From Mycobacterium asiaticum (GTDB lineage: Bacteria > Actinomycetota > Actinomycetes > Mycobacteriales > Mycobacteriaceae): a stretch of 64,000 nt of DNA. The notes beneath the pieces were generated by a model. The model had not been told where the DNA came from, did no database searches, and worked only from the letters and a program-made list of their open reading frames with translations. Location: the NCBI RefSeq assembly GCF_001673635.1, contig NZ_LZMH01000031.1, positions 140,211 through 204,210 on the forward strand, written 5' to 3'. Both the position numbers and the translations under genes were made by a program. Of the stretch, positions 30,330 to 45,568 are shown one piece after another (within the stretch, counting starts at the first letter, position 1; the number at the start of each line of letters is the position of its first letter).

Positions 30330-31948
30330 ATGGATTCTCGGATCGAACAAGCCCTCGGCATCATCGACACATTCCGGCGCGCACGGGTGATCGCACCCAT
30401 GCGGCCCGACCGCTACCTGAAGATGGCCGCGGCGATGCGCCGCGAGGGAATGGCGATGACGGTCGGCTTCGCCGGAGCGGCTCAGCGGTGCCCGGACCGT
30501 CCGGCCTTGATCGACGAGCTCGGCACGCTGACCTGGCGACAGCTGGACGAACGGATCAACGCACTGGCCACGGCCCTGCAGAAATTACCGACCGGGCAAC
30601 CGAAAGTCATTGGCATCATGTGCCGCAACCACCGCGGCTTTGTCGAATCGCTGGTGGCGTCCAACCGCATCGGCTCCGATGTGGTACTGCTCAACACGTC
30701 CTTCGCCGGTCCGGCGATGGCCGATGTGGTCAACCGCGAAGGCGTCGACGCGGTCATCTACGACGAGGAGTTCACCGCGACGGTCGAGCGAGCGATGACC
30801 GACCGGCCCGATGCCACCCGCATTCTGGCCTGGACCGACGAGCCGCAAGGCCTGACGGTGGAGAAGCTCATCGCCGATCATGTTGGGCAGCGTCCCCAGC
30901 GCACCGGCAACAAGGGCAAGATGATCCTGCTCACCTCCGGCACGACCGGAAGTCCCAAGGGCGCCAAGCAGTCTGGCGGCGGCGCCGGGCTGGGCACGCT
31001 CAAGGCGATCCTGGACCGCACCCCGTGGCGCACCGAGGAAACCGTGGTGATCGTGGCGCCCATGTTCCACGCCTGGGGGTTCTCGCAGTTGATCTTCGCC
31101 GCGTCGATGGCGTGCACGATCGTGACCCGGCGCAAGTTCGACCCGGAAGCGACGCTGGAGCTCATCGACCGTCACCAGGCCACGGGCCTTGCGGTGGTGC
31201 CGGTGATGTTCGACCGCATCATGGAGCTGCCCGAGGAAGTCCGCAACCGATACAGCGGAAGGTCATTGCGGTTCGCCGCCGCCTCGGGATCGCGGATGCG
31301 GCCCGACGTGGTGATCGCCTTCATGGATCAGTTCGGCGACGTCATCTACAACAACTACAACGCCACCGAGGCCGGCATGATTGCGACGGCCACACCGGAG
31401 GATCTGCGTGCGGCCCCCGACACCGCCGGCCGTCCTGCGGGCGGCACCGAAGTCCGGATCCTGGACTCGGATTTCAACGAACTGCCCACCGGCGAGGTCG
31501 GCACGATCTATGTCCGCAACGACACGCAGTTCGACGGGTATACATCCGGCAAGACAAAGGATTTCCACGCCGGTTTCATGTCGTCCGGGGATGTCGGCTA
31601 CCTCGACGAGAACGGCCGACTGTTCGTGGTCGGCCGTGACGACGAGATGATCGTCTCCGGCGGGGAGAACATCTATCCGATCGAAGTGGAGAAGACCCTC
31701 GCGAGTCATCCCGAGGTTGCCGAGGCGTCGGTGATCGGTGTCGACGACGAGCAGTACGGTCAACGACTGGCAGCGTTCGTGGTGCTGGAATCCGGCGCAT
31801 CGGCCACCGAGGAAACGCTGAAGCAGCACGTCCGCGAAAACCTCGCGAACTATAAGGTCCCCCGCTCGATCACGGTGCTCGACGAGCTGCCCCGCGGCAG
31901 CACCGGCAAGATCCTGCGCAACGAGCTGAAAGCCCGGGTGAGTGGTTC

Positions 31949-31952
<4 letters not shown>
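30330..31952 (+). CDS. fadD12: Acyl-CoA synthetase / fatty-acid-AMP ligase family (FadD12-like)
   Basis: A 540-residue ANL-superfamily enzyme activating a carboxylic acid via an acyl-adenylate. The P-loop-like motif LTSGTTGSPKGAK is at about 201-213, YNNYNATEAGMIA at about 340, the GRDDEMIVSGGENIYP hinge at about 435, and the catalytic Lys in STGKILRNELK near residue 527. Its position matches Rv1427c (fadD12). It is sandwiched between an acyltransferase and the esterase lipO; its stop overlaps the lipO start (ATGA). The substrate is unknown. Confidence 0.93.
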
Positions 31953-34695
<2,743 letters not shown>

Positions 34696-34750
34696 TCAGG
34701 CTTGGGAAATAGCAGCCGGGTTCGGCTCGCGGCTACGCGGCAGGCGAAAC

Positions 34751-35728
34751 TCAGGCGTCCTCAAGCAGGTCCGGGGTCACCGCCGACTCGGTGTCGGGAA
34801 TGCCATCGACCTTCGCCTTGCGGTCGGCCATCGACAGCAGTCGGCGAATGCGGCCCGCCACAGCGTCTTTCGTCATGGGCGGATCGGCCAGCCGGCCGAG
34901 TTCCTCGAGCGATGCCTGCCGGTGCTCGACCCGCAGCCGGCCGGCGGAGGCCAGATGCTCGGGAACGGTGTCGCCCAGGATCTCCAGGGCCCGTTCCACC
35001 CGGGCCGCCGCGGCCACCGCCGCGCGGGCCGACCGGCGCAGGTTGGCGTCGTCGAAATTCGCCAGCCGATTGGCGGTGGCCCGGACCTCGCGGCGCAGCC
35101 GGCGCTCCTCCCAGATCAACCGGGTGTCCTGCGCGCCCATCCTGGTCAGTAGGGCACCGATCGCCTCGCCGTCGCGCACCACCACGCGGTCGGCGCCCCG
35201 CACTTCGCGGGCCTTGGCGCTGACCCCGAGTCGGCGGGCGGCACCGACCAGCGCGAGCGCGGCCTCCGGCCCTGGGCAGCTGACTTCGAGCGCCGAAGAA
35301 CGGCCCGGTTCGGTCAAGGAGCCGTGTGCCAGGAATGCTCCGCGCCAGGCGGCCTCGGCGTCCGCGATGCTGCCACCGACAACCTGGGCCGGCAGCCCGC
35401 GCACCGGACGGCCGCGCATGTCGAGCAGCCCGGTCTGACGCGCCAGCGCCTCACCGTCGCTGGCCACCCGCAGCACGTAGCGGGTGTTCTTGCGAATCCC
35501 GCTGGCCGACAACACATGCACCACCGCGTTGTAGCCATAAAGGTCGAAGATGTCCTTGCGCAGCCGGCGCGCGATGCTGCCGAGATCCACCTCTGCCTCG
35601 ACGACCACACGGCCGGCCACGATGTGCAATCCGCCGGCGAACCGCAGCAGGGAGGTGACTTCAGCTCGGCGCGCGCTGACCGACTTGACTACCAGACGGC
35701 TCAACTCGTCCTTGACTTCGGTCGTCAT
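34751..35728 (-). CDS. whiA: Sporulation-type regulator WhiA
   Basis: A 325-residue DNA-binding protein with an N-terminal degenerate LAGLIDADG homing-endonuclease-like domain and a C-terminal helix-turn-helix ([25 protein letters not shown], about residues 275-299). In streptomycetes it controls cell-division genes; in mycobacteria the role is less clear. ATG 35728 overlaps the yvcK stop (ATGA), which favours it over GTG 35734. It is the last gene of the uvrC-rapZ-yvcK-whiA block, a conserved actinobacterial and firmicute arrangement. Confidence 0.96.
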   Translation of the reverse strand: MTTEVKDELSRLVVKSVSARRAEVTSLLRFAGGLHIVAGRVVVEAEVDLGSIARRLRKDIFDLYGYNAVVHVLSASGIRKNTRYVLRVASDGEALARQTGLLDMRGRPVRGLPAQVVGGSIADAEAAWRGAFLAHGSLTEPGRSSALEVSCPGPEAALALVGAARRLGVSAKAREVRGADRVVVRDGEAIGALLTRMGAQDTRLIWEERRLRREVRATANRLANFDDANLRRSARAAVAAAARVERALEILGDTVPEHLASAGRLRVEHRQASLEELGRLADPPMTKDAVAGRIRRLLSMADRKAKVDGIPDTESAVTPDLLEDA

Positions 35729-36795
35729 CGCCACGCGTCGTCACCCCTCGGTCCGTTGCCGCCCTGCACGCCGGTCTGTTGACGCCCACCATCGATCGGT
35801 ATCTCTCCGGTGGCAGTGACCGGGGGCACCGCCGAACTGCCGCCGCGCACCCGCACCGCCTCCAGGACTGCCGCCAGCTTGCCCGGGTCATGTAAAGGTG
35901 TACCAGGTCGGGCCACGTCGGCGAAGTGGACCTCGGCCTGAAGCAGGGTTGCGGTGCGCCGCAGTTGGTCCCGCTCCCGATCACTGGGCACCCGTTCGGC
36001 GTCGATGATGATGTCGTCGACGGTGAACCCCGGGGCGTGCTGGGCCAGCACATGGAGATGGCGTTCTACCGAGAAACCCGCCGTCTCGCCCGGCTCGGCC
36101 ACCAGATTGAGCACCAGCGCCTTGCGGGCGGTGGTGGCCCGCAGCGCCTCCACCAGCCCGGGCACCAGGACGTGAGGAATCACGCTGGTGAACCACGAGC
36201 CAGGGCCCAGGACCACCAGGTCGGCGGACAGGATCGCGTCGACGGCCTGCCGGGTGGCCGGCGGGTCGGCCGGCAGCAGCCGCACCCGCCGCACTTTGCC
36301 GGGAGTGGACGCGATTGCTACCTGACCGCGGATCAGGCGGAACATCCGCGGATCCGACTCCAGACCGGAGACGTCCGCCTCGATCTGCAACGCAATCGGG
36401 CACATCGGCAGCACCCGGCCCTTGACGCCGAGGATGCGTCCGATCTCGTCGAGGGCCGCCACCGGATCGGCCAGCACCTCGGACAGGCCCGCCAGCAGCA
36501 AGTTGCCGATCGGATGCCCGGCCAGGGCGCCGTTGCCGCCGAAGCGGTGCTGCAGGATCGTCGCCCACAACCGCCCGTACGGACTGTCGGATGCCAACGC
36601 CGCCAACGCCATCCGCAGATCACCGGGCGGCACCACGTCCAATTCGCTGCGCAGCCGGCCCGATGAGCCGCCGTCGTCGGCGACCGTCACGATCGCGGTG
36701 ACGTAGGGCGTCAACCGGCGGGCGGCCGACAGCGTCGCGTACAGGCCGTGTCCGCCGCCCAGCGCGACGATGCTCTGACTTACCGGGGAGCTCAT
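35725..36795 (-). CDS. yvcK: YvcK/CuvA family gluconeogenesis and cell-shape factor
   Basis: A 356-residue UPF0052/CofD-like nucleotide-binding protein (mycobacterial CuvA, Rv1422). The N-terminus has [12 protein letters not shown] (about residues 11-22) and [13 protein letters not shown] (about residues 36-48), the signature of the family. It is linked to peptidoglycan precursor supply and growth on gluconeogenic carbon. Its ATG overlaps the rapZ stop and its stop overlaps the whiA start, so the three are translationally chained. The C-terminal tail after about residue 320 is Gly/Pro-rich and poorly conserved. Confidence 0.95.
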   Translation of the reverse strand: MSSPVSQSIVALGGGHGLYATLSAARRLTPYVTAIVTVADDGGSSGRLRSELDVVPPGDLRMALAALASDSPYGRLWATILQHRFGGNGALAGHPIGNLLLAGLSEVLADPVAALDEIGRILGVKGRVLPMCPIALQIEADVSGLESDPRMFRLIRGQVAIASTPGKVRRVRLLPADPPATRQAVDAILSADLVVLGPGSWFTSVIPHVLVPGLVEALRATTARKALVLNLVAEPGETAGFSVERHLHVLAQHAPGFTVDDIIIDAERVPSDRERDQLRRTATLLQAEVHFADVARPGTPLHDPGKLAAVLEAVRVRGGSSAVPPVTATGEIPIDGGRQQTGVQGGNGPRGDDAWR

Positions 36796-37676
36796 TCGCG
36801 ACCCAGATCCCGGTGCAGCGCCCGGACCGTCAGCTGGGGATCGGATCGCAGCAGTGCCATCAATGCTTCCGCGATCGCCACGCTGCGGTGCTTACCCCCG
36901 GTGCACCCGATGGCGACCGTCATATACCGCTTCCCCTCCCGCCGGTAGCCCTCGACCACCAGCGACAGCAACCGATGGTAGGTCTCGAGGAACTCGGCCG
37001 CGCCCGGCTGGCGCAGGACGTAGTCGCGCACCGGCCCATGCTGCCCGGTCAGCGGTCGCAGCTCGTCCACCCAATGCGGGTTAGGCAGGAAGCGGACGTC
37101 CATCACCATGTCGGCGTCCATCGGCAGCCCGTACTTGAACCCGAACGACTCGACGGTGACGCTGGTGGTCGCGCCGCCGGTGCTGCCGAAGGCCCGCTCA
37201 ATGCTCTCCCGAAGCCCCCGCACCGACAGGGTCGAGGTGTCGATGATCAAGTCCGCGGTGGCGCGCACCTGGGCGAGCATCCGGCGTTCGGCCGCGATGC
37301 CTTCGGCCAGGGTCTGCTCGCCCTGCAGCGGGTGGCTGCGCCGATTCTGTTCGTAGCGGCGCACCAGCATGTCATCGGATGCCTCCATGAACACCACGCG
37401 AGGCCGGATGTTGCGGGTGGCGAGTTCGTTGCGGACCTCGTCCAGATCTCCGGTGAACCCGCGTGACCGCACATCCATCACCACCGCGAGCTGGGTGATC
37501 CGCGACCCCGCCGCCAACCCGAAATCGACCATGCGCGTGATCAATTGGGGCGGTAGGTTGTCGGCCACATACCAGCCGAGGTCCTCGAGCACCTTGGCGG
37601 CGGTACCGCGTCCGGCACCGGACAGGCCGGTCACCAGGACGACGTCGATTCCCCCCGGGACGTCCTCGTTCGTCAT
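36792..37676 (-). CDS. rapZ: RNase adapter protein RapZ family nucleotide-binding protein
   Basis: A 294-residue YvcJ/RapZ P-loop protein (Rv1421). The Walker A region reads GLSGAGRGT (about residues 17-25): the usual Lys is Arg. The Walker B-like segment, [13 protein letters not shown] and the C-terminal [13 protein letters not shown] domain are intact. In enteric bacteria RapZ binds small RNAs and UDP-GlcNAc precursors; the mycobacterial partner is unknown. It overlaps uvrC upstream and yvcK downstream by 4 nt each. Confidence 0.95.
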   Translation of the reverse strand: MTNEDVPGGIDVVLVTGLSGAGRGTAAKVLEDLGWYVADNLPPQLITRMVDFGLAAGSRITQLAVVMDVRSRGFTGDLDEVRNELATRNIRPRVVFMEASDDMLVRRYEQNRRSHPLQGEQTLAEGIAAERRMLAQVRATADLIIDTSTLSVRGLRESIERAFGSTGGATTSVTVESFGFKYGLPMDADMVMDVRFLPNPHWVDELRPLTGQHGPVRDYVLRQPGAAEFLETYHRLLSLVVEGYRREGKRYMTVAIGCTGGKHRSVAIAEALMALLRSDPQLTVRALHRDLGRE

Positions 37677-39628
37677 TCCTCGGCTCCCGCTGGGTCCGGT
37701 TGCGGTGTCGGTGCAAGGGCCTCCAGGACGGCGGTGGCGGTTGCCACGCCAATACCTGGTACGGCGGTGATCTGATCGACGGTTGCCTCCTTGAGGCGGG
37801 CGATCGACCCGAAGTGGGTGACCAGTGCCTTGCGGCGGTGCTCCCCCAATCCGGGCACGGAGTCCAGCGCCGATGCCGTCATCCGCTTGGATCGTTTGCT
37901 GCGATGGTAGGCGATCGCGAACCGGTGCGCCTCGTCGCGCACCCGCTGCAGCAGATAGAGACCTTCACTGTTGCGCGGCATGATGATCGGGTCCGGCTCC
38001 GAGGGCACCCAGATCTCCTCCAGCCGCTTGGCCAGCCCGATCACCGCGACGTCGGTGATGCCCAGCTCTTCCAGCACCGCGCTGGCCGCGTTGACCTGCG
38101 GCGCCCCGCCGTCGACGACGTACAGGTTGGGCGGATAAGCGAAGCGGCGCGACTTACCCTCTGCGGTCAGTAGATTCGGGTCCTTCTGCTCGTTCAGGTG
38201 CCGCCAGAACCGCCGCCGGGTCACTTCGGCGATCGACGCCACGTCGTCCGAGCGCCCCTGGCCCGCGGCCTCCCGGATGCCGAAGTGCCGGTAGTCCGAC
38301 TTGCGGGGCAGGCCGTCCTCGAACACCACCAGGGAGCCGACCACGTCGGTGCCCTGCACGTGACTGATGTCGACACACTCGATCCGCAGCGGTGCCTCGG
38401 CCAGGCCGAGGGCGTCCTGGATGTTCTGTAGGGCAGCCGATCTGGCGTTGAAGTCGCCCGCGCGCTTCAATTTGTGTTGCTGCAGTGCCTCTTTGGCGTT
38501 GCGTTGCACCGTCTCGGCCAGCGCGCGCTTGTCGCCACGGCGCGGTACCCGCAGCGAGACCCTGGCGCCGCGCAGTCCGGACAGCCAGCTGGCCAGCTCG
38601 TCGTGATTGGAGGGCAGGCACGGCACCAGCACGTCGCGCGGCACCGGGTTGACCGATTCGTCTGCGGCGCCACCCAATTCGGCCTGCTCGCCGTAGAACT
38701 GGGTGAGGAACTGCTCGACCAACTGCTCGGCCCCGGTATCGCCGGGGTCGGCGGACTTCTCCACGATCCAGCCGCGCTGACCGCGAACCCGGCCGCCACG
38801 GACGTGGAAGACCTGCACCGCCGCCTCCAGCTCGTCGTCGGCGAAGGCCACCACGTCGGCGTCGGTGCCGTCGCCGAACACCACGGCCTGCTTCTCCATG
38901 GCCCGCTTCAGCGCGCCCAGGTCGTCGCGCAGCCGGGCCGCGCGCTCGAAATCGAGTTCGTCGGAGGCCGCGTGCATCTGCTGTTCCAGTTCGCGGGCGT
39001 ACCGGTCGGTCTTGCCGGACAGGAAGTCGCAGAAGTCCATCACGATCTGCCGGTGTTGGTCCGCGCTCACCCGGCCCACGCACGGCGCCGAGCACTTGTC
39101 GATGTAACCCAGCAGGCAGGGACGATCGATCTGGTTGTGCCGCTTGAACACTCCGGCCGAACAGGTGCGCGCCGGGAACACCCGGGTGAGCAGGTCCAGG
39201 GTCTCCCGGATCGCCCAGGCGTGCGAGTAGGGCCCGAAATACCGCACGCCCTTGCGCCGCGGCCCGCGGTACACCATGAGCCGGGGGAATTCTTCGTTGA
39301 GGGTAACCGCCAGCACCGGGTACGACTTGTCGTCGCGGTAACGGACGTTGAAACGCGGATCGAATTCCTTGATCCAGTTGTACTCCAGCTGCAGCGCCTC
39401 GACCTCGGTGTTGACCACCGTCCACTCGACCTTGGCGGCGGTGGTCACCATCTGCCGGGTCCGTGGATGCAGGCTCGAGATGTCGGCGAAGTACGACGTC
39501 AAGCGGCTGCGCAGGCTCTTGGCCTTGCCGACGTAGATGACGCGGCCGTGCGTATCCCGGAACCGGTACACCCCCGGCTCGACCGGGATGGACCCGGGCG
39601 CGGGGCGGTATGAAGCGGGATCTGGCAC
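37673..39628 (-). CDS. uvrC: Excinuclease ABC subunit C
   Basis: The 651-residue dual-incision nuclease of nucleotide excision repair. It has an N-terminal GIY-YIG domain (GVYRF and IYVGKAK, about residues 19-37), a Cys-containing stretch after it (CSAPCVGR), a UVR domain for UvrB contact (about residues 205-240), an RNase H-like domain ([11 protein letters not shown]), and C-terminal helix-hairpin-helices ([23 protein letters not shown]). The start is GTG 39628. It heads the overlapping rapZ-yvcK-whiA set and is separated from lprH by 65 nt. Confidence 0.98.
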   Translation of the reverse strand: MPDPASYRPAPGSIPVEPGVYRFRDTHGRVIYVGKAKSLRSRLTSYFADISSLHPRTRQMVTTAAKVEWTVVNTEVEALQLEYNWIKEFDPRFNVRYRDDKSYPVLAVTLNEEFPRLMVYRGPRRKGVRYFGPYSHAWAIRETLDLLTRVFPARTCSAGVFKRHNQIDRPCLLGYIDKCSAPCVGRVSADQHRQIVMDFCDFLSGKTDRYARELEQQMHAASDELDFERAARLRDDLGALKRAMEKQAVVFGDGTDADVVAFADDELEAAVQVFHVRGGRVRGQRGWIVEKSADPGDTGAEQLVEQFLTQFYGEQAELGGAADESVNPVPRDVLVPCLPSNHDELASWLSGLRGARVSLRVPRRGDKRALAETVQRNAKEALQQHKLKRAGDFNARSAALQNIQDALGLAEAPLRIECVDISHVQGTDVVGSLVVFEDGLPRKSDYRHFGIREAAGQGRSDDVASIAEVTRRRFWRHLNEQKDPNLLTAEGKSRRFAYPPNLYVVDGGAPQVNAASAVLEELGITDVAVIGLAKRLEEIWVPSEPDPIIMPRNSEGLYLLQRVRDEAHRFAIAYHRSKRSKRMTASALDSVPGLGEHRRKALVTHFGSIARLKEATVDQITAVPGIGVATATAVLEALAPTPQPDPAGAEE

Positions 39629-39693
39629 GTAACCAGGCTAGTGGTCGGGTCGGACGGCCAGAAAAATGGGCGACTGCCGCCAGGCGCACCCCG

Positions 39694-40130
39694 TCACGTC
39701 AGCCGGCGGTCCAACTGCGCCTTCCGTTCGGCCGCCCACTCCACGATCGGAAAGCTCGGCTGGGTGTCCAGGTCGCGGTCGTATCTGTCGATCGATTCGG
39801 CATAGCTGGCCTGGCCGTCGAAACCATAGGCGGATTCGGCCGAGTCGGTCCAGCCGGCAGGTCGCAGCGTCGAACCTTTGAACAACAGCGCCGCCGAGCA
39901 TTCCGTCGGGCGGACACTAGTGAAGTAGCTGTCGTCAACCGGACGGCCCCGAGCTAGCCCGAACGGGGTCTGCTCCCCGTCCTGCAGCAGCAGGTCACGG
40001 GCCGCCGTCGGACGTGGCTGGGTGCCATCCGCCCGCACCGCCCGTCCGGGCACCGAGGAGCTGCAGGCACCCATCAGCACGCCACTGACCACCAGGACGG
40101 CGGGCACCGCGCTCCGGCGGAGGCGGTGCA

Positions 40131-40131
<1 letters not shown>
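39694..40131 (-). CDS. lprH: Lipoprotein LprH-like
   Basis: A 145-residue secreted lipoprotein. The signal peptide RLRRSAVPAVLVVSGVLMGAC ends in a lipobox with the lipidated Cys23. The mature part is short, contains one further Cys (C78) and no known domain. It corresponds by position to Rv1418 (lprH). The ATG start overlaps the stop of the PH-domain gene by one base, suggesting coupling with the ribH operon. Confidence 0.88.
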
Positions 40132-41083
<952 letters not shown>

Positions 41084-41104
41084 CTACCGCTCACTTGTGA
41101 CCGC

Positions 41105-42382
41105 TCACAGAGCACCGCCGAATTCACCCGGCAGATGCACAGACTCGTGGAAGTCGTCCAGACCGGCCAGATCGTGGCCCATCTTGTCTCGCTTGGTCAT
41201 CAAGTAGCGGATATTCTCGGCGTTGGCCCGCACCGGCAGCGGCACCCGTTCGATGATGTGCAGCCCATAGCCGTCCAGCCCGACGCGCTTGGCGGGGTTG
41301 TTCGTCAGCAGCCGCATGGAACGAACTCCGAGGTCGACCAGAATCTGCGCGCCGATGCCGTAATCCCTTGCGTCGGCGGGCAATCCGAGCTTGAGATTGG
41401 CATCGACGGTGTCTTCGCCGGCGTCCTGCAGCTGGTAGGCCTGCAATTTGTGCATCAGCCCGATGCCGCGGCCTTCATGCCCACGCATGTAGAGCACCAC
41501 GCCGCGTCCCTCGCGGGCGACCATGGCCATCGCCGCATCCAGCTGGGGTCCGCAGTCACACCGGCGTGAGCCGAACACGTCACCGGTCAAGCATTCCGAG
41601 TGCACCCGCACCAGCACGTCGTCGCCCTCGGCGGTCGGTCCCGCGATATCGCCGCGAACCAGCGCGACATGTTCGACGTCCTCGTAGATGCTGGCGTAGC
41701 CGATCGCCCGGAACTGTCCGTGCCGGGTCGGGATCCTGGCCTCGGCGATGCGCTGAATGTGCTTCTCGTGTTTGCGCCGCCACTCGATCAGGTCGGCGAT
41801 GGTGATCAGGGCGAGCTGGTGTTCGTCGGCGAACACCCGCAGCTCGTCGGTCTGAGCCATCGCGCCCTCGTCTTTTTGGCTGACGATCTCGCAGATCGCT
41901 CCGGCGGGTTGCAGTCCGGCCATCCGGGCCAGGTCCACCGCGGCCTCGGTGTGACCGGGCCGCCGCAACACGCCACCGTCCTTGGCCCGCAACGGAACGA
42001 CGTGGCCCGGGCGGGTGAAATCCTCTGCGATACTTGCCGGGTCGGCTAGCAGCCGCATGGTGGTGGCCCGGTCCGAAGCCGAAATCCCCGTTCCCACACC
42101 GTTTCTCGCGTCGACTGTGACGGTGTAGGCGGTGCCATGCTTGTCCTGGTTCACCGCGTACATCGGCAGCAAGCCCAACCGGTCGCAGATCTCGCCGGAC
42201 AGCGGCACGCACAGATAACCCGAGGTGTAACGGACCATGAACGCCACCAGTTCGGGGGTCGCCTTCTCCGCGGCGAAGATCAGATCGCCTTCGTTCTCCC
42301 GATCCTCGTCGTCGATGACGACGACGGCCTTGCCCGCCGCAATGTCGGCAACCGCCCGTTCGACGGAGTCCAACCTCGTCAT
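41105..42382 (-). CDS. ribA2: Bifunctional 3,4-dihydroxy-2-butanone-4-phosphate synthase / GTP cyclohydrolase II
   Basis: RibBA fusion of 425 residues. The N-terminal RibB half carries [11 protein letters not shown] (about 25-35) and [10 protein letters not shown]; the C-terminal RibA half starts near residue 205, with the zinc Cys residues in [17 protein letters not shown] and the GTP-binding [13 protein letters not shown] 42382 is preceded by AAGGTGA; a longer frame upstream lacks homology. It lies 151 nt downstream of ribC. Confidence 0.97.
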   Translation of the reverse strand: MTRLDSVERAVADIAAGKAVVVIDDEDRENEGDLIFAAEKATPELVAFMVRYTSGYLCVPLSGEICDRLGLLPMYAVNQDKHGTAYTVTVDARNGVGTGISASDRATTMRLLADPASIAEDFTRPGHVVPLRAKDGGVLRRPGHTEAAVDLARMAGLQPAGAICEIVSQKDEGAMAQTDELRVFADEHQLALITIADLIEWRRKHEKHIQRIAEARIPTRHGQFRAIGYASIYEDVEHVALVRGDIAGPTAEGDDVLVRVHSECLTGDVFGSRRCDCGPQLDAAMAMVAREGRGVVLYMRGHEGRGIGLMHKLQAYQLQDAGEDTVDANLKLGLPADARDYGIGAQILVDLGVRSMRLLTNNPAKRVGLDGYGLHIIERVPLPVRANAENIRYLMTKRDKMGHDLAGLDDFHESVHLPGEFGGAL

Positions 42383-42533
42383 CGTTGTCACCTTGCTATG
42401 AGACCCGCTACTGCATTCAGTATGAACCACCGCACGGCCCCAGTTATTGCCCGTGGCTGACAGCCTGCCTGCACGCGGCCGTCCCGACGCGAATTGTGAG
42501 CGATACCACTTGTCCAGCTGATTTCGCCGAACG

Positions 42534-43154
42534 TCAGGGGCTCGTGGAGCCGTCCTTCTGCTGCAGCAACCGCTCGACATATTTGGCGATCACGTCCACC
42601 TCGAGATTTACCTGGGTTCCGACCGGCGAGGTGCCCAACGTGGTCAACTCGCGGGTAGTTGGAATCAGGGAGACCTCGAACCAGTCATACGGGTCGGCGC
42701 CCAGCCCGGACACGGTGAGCGAGATGCCGTCCACGGTGATCGAACCCTTCTCCACCACATAACGGGCCACCGCGGCCGGCATCCGCACCCGCACCACTTC
42801 CCAGTGCTCGGAGGGCGTACGGGACACGATCTCGCCCGTCCCGTCGACATGACCCTGCACGATGTGCCCGCCCAGGCGGCTGTTCACCGCCGCGGCGCGC
42901 TCTAGATTCACGCGGCTTCCCGGCCGCAACTCACCGAGATTGGAGCGGTTCAGCGTCTCGGCCATCACGTCAGCGCTGAACCGCCCGTCGGACAGGACCT
43001 CGACCACAGTCAGGCACACCCCGTTGACGGCGATCGAATCGCCATGGCCGGCATCGGCGGTGACGACGGGACCACGGATGATCAGTCGCGCGGCTTCGGC
43101 CAGCGCATCTCGGCCGGTCACCTCTCCGAGTTCCTCGACAATTCCGGTGAACAT
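42534..43154 (-). CDS. ribC: Riboflavin synthase alpha subunit
   Basis: Dismutates two lumazines to riboflavin. The 206-residue protein has two lumazine-binding repeats, each a barrel: [10 protein letters not shown] at the N-terminus and the internal repeat starting near [12 protein letters not shown] (about residue 96). [11 protein letters not shown] and [11 protein letters not shown] are the matching motifs of the two halves. It is followed by ribA2 and ribH. No FMN riboswitch was seen in the 84 nt upstream, which also contain the divergent lprG promoter region. Confidence 0.97.
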   Translation of the reverse strand: MFTGIVEELGEVTGRDALAEAARLIIRGPVVTADAGHGDSIAVNGVCLTVVEVLSDGRFSADVMAETLNRSNLGELRPGSRVNLERAAAVNSRLGGHIVQGHVDGTGEIVSRTPSEHWEVVRVRMPAAVARYVVEKGSITVDGISLTVSGLGADPYDWFEVSLIPTTRELTTLGTSPVGTQVNLEVDVIAKYVERLLQQKDGSTSP

Positions 43155-43225
43155 CGCACCAGGTTAATGACTGTAATCGGCTTCCCGCACCCGCCTGGCT
43201 CCCAGGGCAGCCGATCGTCACCCTC

Positions 43226-43231
43226 TACGAT
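43226..43231 (+). promoter_or_regulatory. Candidate -10 giving a leaderless lprG transcript
   Basis: TACGAT (TANNNT consensus) at 43226-43231 lies exactly 7 nt before ATG 43239, the spacing expected when transcription starts at the A of the start codon. There is no Shine-Dalgarno-like sequence upstream of that ATG, which fits a leaderless mRNA. Confidence 0.45.
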
Positions 43232-43238
43232 GCAACTT

Positions 43239-43940
43239 ATGCAGACCCCCCGACGACTCTTAGCCGTCCTCGCCGTCCTGAGCGTCGCCATCACGCTCGT
43301 CTCGGGGTGCACGATCAGCAAGAAGGCCAAAGGCGGGCCGCTTCCCGACCCCACCACGTTGGTCAAGCAGGCCACCGAAGCGAGTAAATCGGTGAAGAGC
43401 GCGCACATCGTGCTGACGGTGAACGGAAAGATCCCGGGGCTGTCCATCAACTCGCTGTCCGGTGACCTGAACACCGAGCCCACTGCGGCCAAGGGGAACG
43501 TCAAACTCACATTCGCCGGATCCAATATCGACGCCGACTTCGTCGTCTTCGACGGGATCCTGTACGCCGCCCTTACGCCGAACAACTGGACCCCATTCGG
43601 CAAGGCGTCCGACATCTACGATCCGTCGCAGATCCTGAGCCAGGACAAAGGTGTGGCCAACGTGCTGGCGAACTTCACCGACGCCAAAGCCGAGGGCCGC
43701 GACAACATCAACAACCAGCCGACCATCCGCATCAGCGGAAAGGTCAGCGCCGAGGCCGTCAATGCGATTGCACCGCCGTTCAGCGCCAGCGGGCCGGTCC
43801 CGACCACGCTGTGGATACAGGAGAACGGCGATCACCAACTGGCACAGGCCAAACTGGAACGCACCCCGGGTAATTCGGTGCAGATGACGTTGTCCAACTG
43901 GGGCCAACAGGTCCAGGTCACGAAGCCGGAGGGCTCATGA
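43239..43940 (+). CDS. lprG: Lipoarabinomannan carrier lipoprotein LprG
   Basis: A 233-residue periplasmic-face lipoprotein that carries triacylated lipids and lipoglycans toward the cell envelope (Rv1411c). Signal peptide with lipobox LVSGC (Cys24), then the LppX/LprA-type fold with a hydrophobic pocket; highly recognisable segments include [28 protein letters not shown] and the tail [12 protein letters not shown] 43239 is chosen over ATG 43230 because MQTPRR matches the family start. Its stop overlaps the p55 start (ATGA), the conserved lprG-p55 operon. Confidence 0.97.
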   Translation: MQTPRRLLAVLAVLSVAITLVSGCTISKKAKGGPLPDPTTLVKQATEASKSVKSAHIVLTVNGKIPGLSINSLSGDLNTEPTAAKGNVKLTFAGSNIDADFVVFDGILYAALTPNNWTPFGKASDIYDPSQILSQDKGVANVLANFTDAKAEGRDNINNQPTIRISGKVSAEAVNAIAPPFSASGPVPTTLWIQENGDHQLAQAKLERTPGNSVQMTLSNWGQQVQVTKPEGS

Positions 43941-45568
43941 TCACGCAAACAGGACGCAGAGTCGCGATCACCGCGGGCAGCCTTGCGGTGCTGCTAGGTG
44001 CCCTCGACACCTATGTCGTGGTGACCATCATGCGCGACATCATGAACAGCGTCGGCATCCCGCTGAACCAACTACAGCGGATCACCTGGATCGTGACGCT
44101 GTATCTCCTGGGCTACATCGCGGCGATGCCACTGCTGGGCCGGGCTTCCGACCGGTTCGGGCGCAAGTTCGTCCTGCAGGCCAGCCTGGCCTTGTTCATC
44201 GTCGGCTCGGTGGTGACCGCGCTGTCGGTGGCGCTCGGCAACTGGAATCCCGAGTTCGGCGAATACATGGTCGATCCCAATCCCAACCGGGCGTTCTACA
44301 TCCTGATCGCCGGTCGCACCATCCAGGGCATCGCCAGCGGTGCCTTGTTGCCGGTCACCCTGGCGCTGGGCGCCGACCTGTGGGCAGAACGGAACCGGGC
44401 CGGAGTCCTGGGCGGTATCGGTGCCGCGCAGGAACTCGGCAGCGTGCTGGGGCCGCTCTACGGCATCTTCATCGTGTGGTTGTTCCACGACTGGCGCGAC
44501 GTGTTCTGGGTCAACGTGCCGCTGACGCTGATCGCGATGGTGATGATCCACTTCAGCCTGCCGTCGCACGATCGCAGCACTGATCCGCAGAAAGTCGACG
44601 TGGTCGGTGGCTTGCTGTTAGCCCTCGCATTGGGCCTCGCGGTGATCGGGTTGTACAACCCCAATCCCGATGGCCACCAGGTGCTGCCGAGCTACGGAAT
44701 CCCGTTGGTGATCGGCGCGGTCGTGGTGGGAGTGTTGTTCTTCGTCTGGGAATGGCAGGCCCGGACCCGCCTGATCGAGCCGGCCGGGGTGCACTTCCGG
44801 CCATTCCTGGCCGCACTGGGCACCTCGGTCTGCGCGGGCGCGGCGCTGATGGTGACGCTGGTGAACGTGGAGCTCTTCGGTCAGGGCGTGCTGGGGATGG
44901 ACCAGATCAGCGCGGCGGGCCTGTTGCTGTGGTTTTTGATCGCCCTACCGATCGGGGCGTTGCTCGGCGGCTGGGTCGCCACCCGCGTCGGCGACCGTCT
45001 TGTGGCCTTTGTCGGGTTGCTGATCGCCGGCGCGGGATATTGGCTGATCTCGTTCTGGCGAGGCGATCTGATGTCCAAGCAGCACAGCATATTCGGGCTG
45101 TTTTCGTTGCCCGCGGTACACACCGACCTGTTGGTGGCGGGCCTCGGACTGGGATTGGTGATCGGTCCGCTGTCCTCGGCCGCACTGCGGGTCGTTCCGG
45201 CTGCTCAGCACGGCATCGCTTCGGCGTCGGTGGTCGTGGCGCGGATGACCGGCATGCTGATCGGGGTGGCCGCACTGACCGCTTGGGGGCTCTATCGGTT
45301 CAACCAGATCCTGGCCGGCTTCCCGAAGATTCCCAGCGACACGCCACCGTTAGAGGTGGCGGCCCTAAAGGGTGACCAGTCGAGGCAGGCATTCGAAAGA
45401 ATGTACGGCGACATCTTCACGGTCACCGTGGCGATCTGTGTAATCGGGGCGTTGCTGGGGCTGCTGATCAGCCGCCGCGGCGAGCACGCGGACGAGCAGG
45501 AACCGGAGGCCATCGAGCAGCCGGTCGCCGAGCCGCAGCCGTCTGTCGTTACCGAGCCACCAGGCTGA
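43937..45568 (+). CDS. p55: MFS transporter P55 (Rv1410c-like)
   Basis: A 543-residue 14-helix major facilitator exporter working with LprG in triacylglycerol/lipoglycan export and drug tolerance. MFS motif A is [10 protein letters not shown] (residues 68-77), and an acidic residue occurs in TM1 (GALDTYVVV, Asp24). The C-terminal tail is acidic and Pro/Gln-rich. It is translationally coupled to lprG. Its last 20 nt overlap the 3' end of ribD on the other strand. Confidence 0.95.
   Translation: MITQTGRRVAITAGSLAVLLGALDTYVVVTIMRDIMNSVGIPLNQLQRITWIVTLYLLGYIAAMPLLGRASDRFGRKFVLQASLALFIVGSVVTALSVALGNWNPEFGEYMVDPNPNRAFYILIAGRTIQGIASGALLPVTLALGADLWAERNRAGVLGGIGAAQELGSVLGPLYGIFIVWLFHDWRDVFWVNVPLTLIAMVMIHFSLPSHDRSTDPQKVDVVGGLLLALALGLAVIGLYNPNPDGHQVLPSYGIPLVIGAVVVGVLFFVWEWQARTRLIEPAGVHFRPFLAALGTSVCAGAALMVTLVNVELFGQGVLGMDQISAAGLLLWFLIALPIGALLGGWVATRVGDRLVAFVGLLIAGAGYWLISFWRGDLMSKQHSIFGLFSLPAVHTDLLVAGLGLGLVIGPLSSAALRVVPAAQHGIASASVVVARMTGMLIGVAALTAWGLYRFNQILAGFPKIPSDTPPLEVAALKGDQSRQAFERMYGDIFTVTVAICVIGALLGLLISRRGEHADEQEPEAIEQPVAEPQPSVVTEPPG

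Noticed and set aside
42383..42533. Possible FMN riboswitch upstream of ribA2
   Set aside because: The conserved RFN-element sequence blocks are not present on the minus strand, and the region upstream of ribC also lacks them.
42383..42580. N-terminal extension of ribA2 by 66 codons
   Set aside because: Sequence before [11 protein letters not shown] is not family-like, and AAGGTGA precedes ATG 42382.
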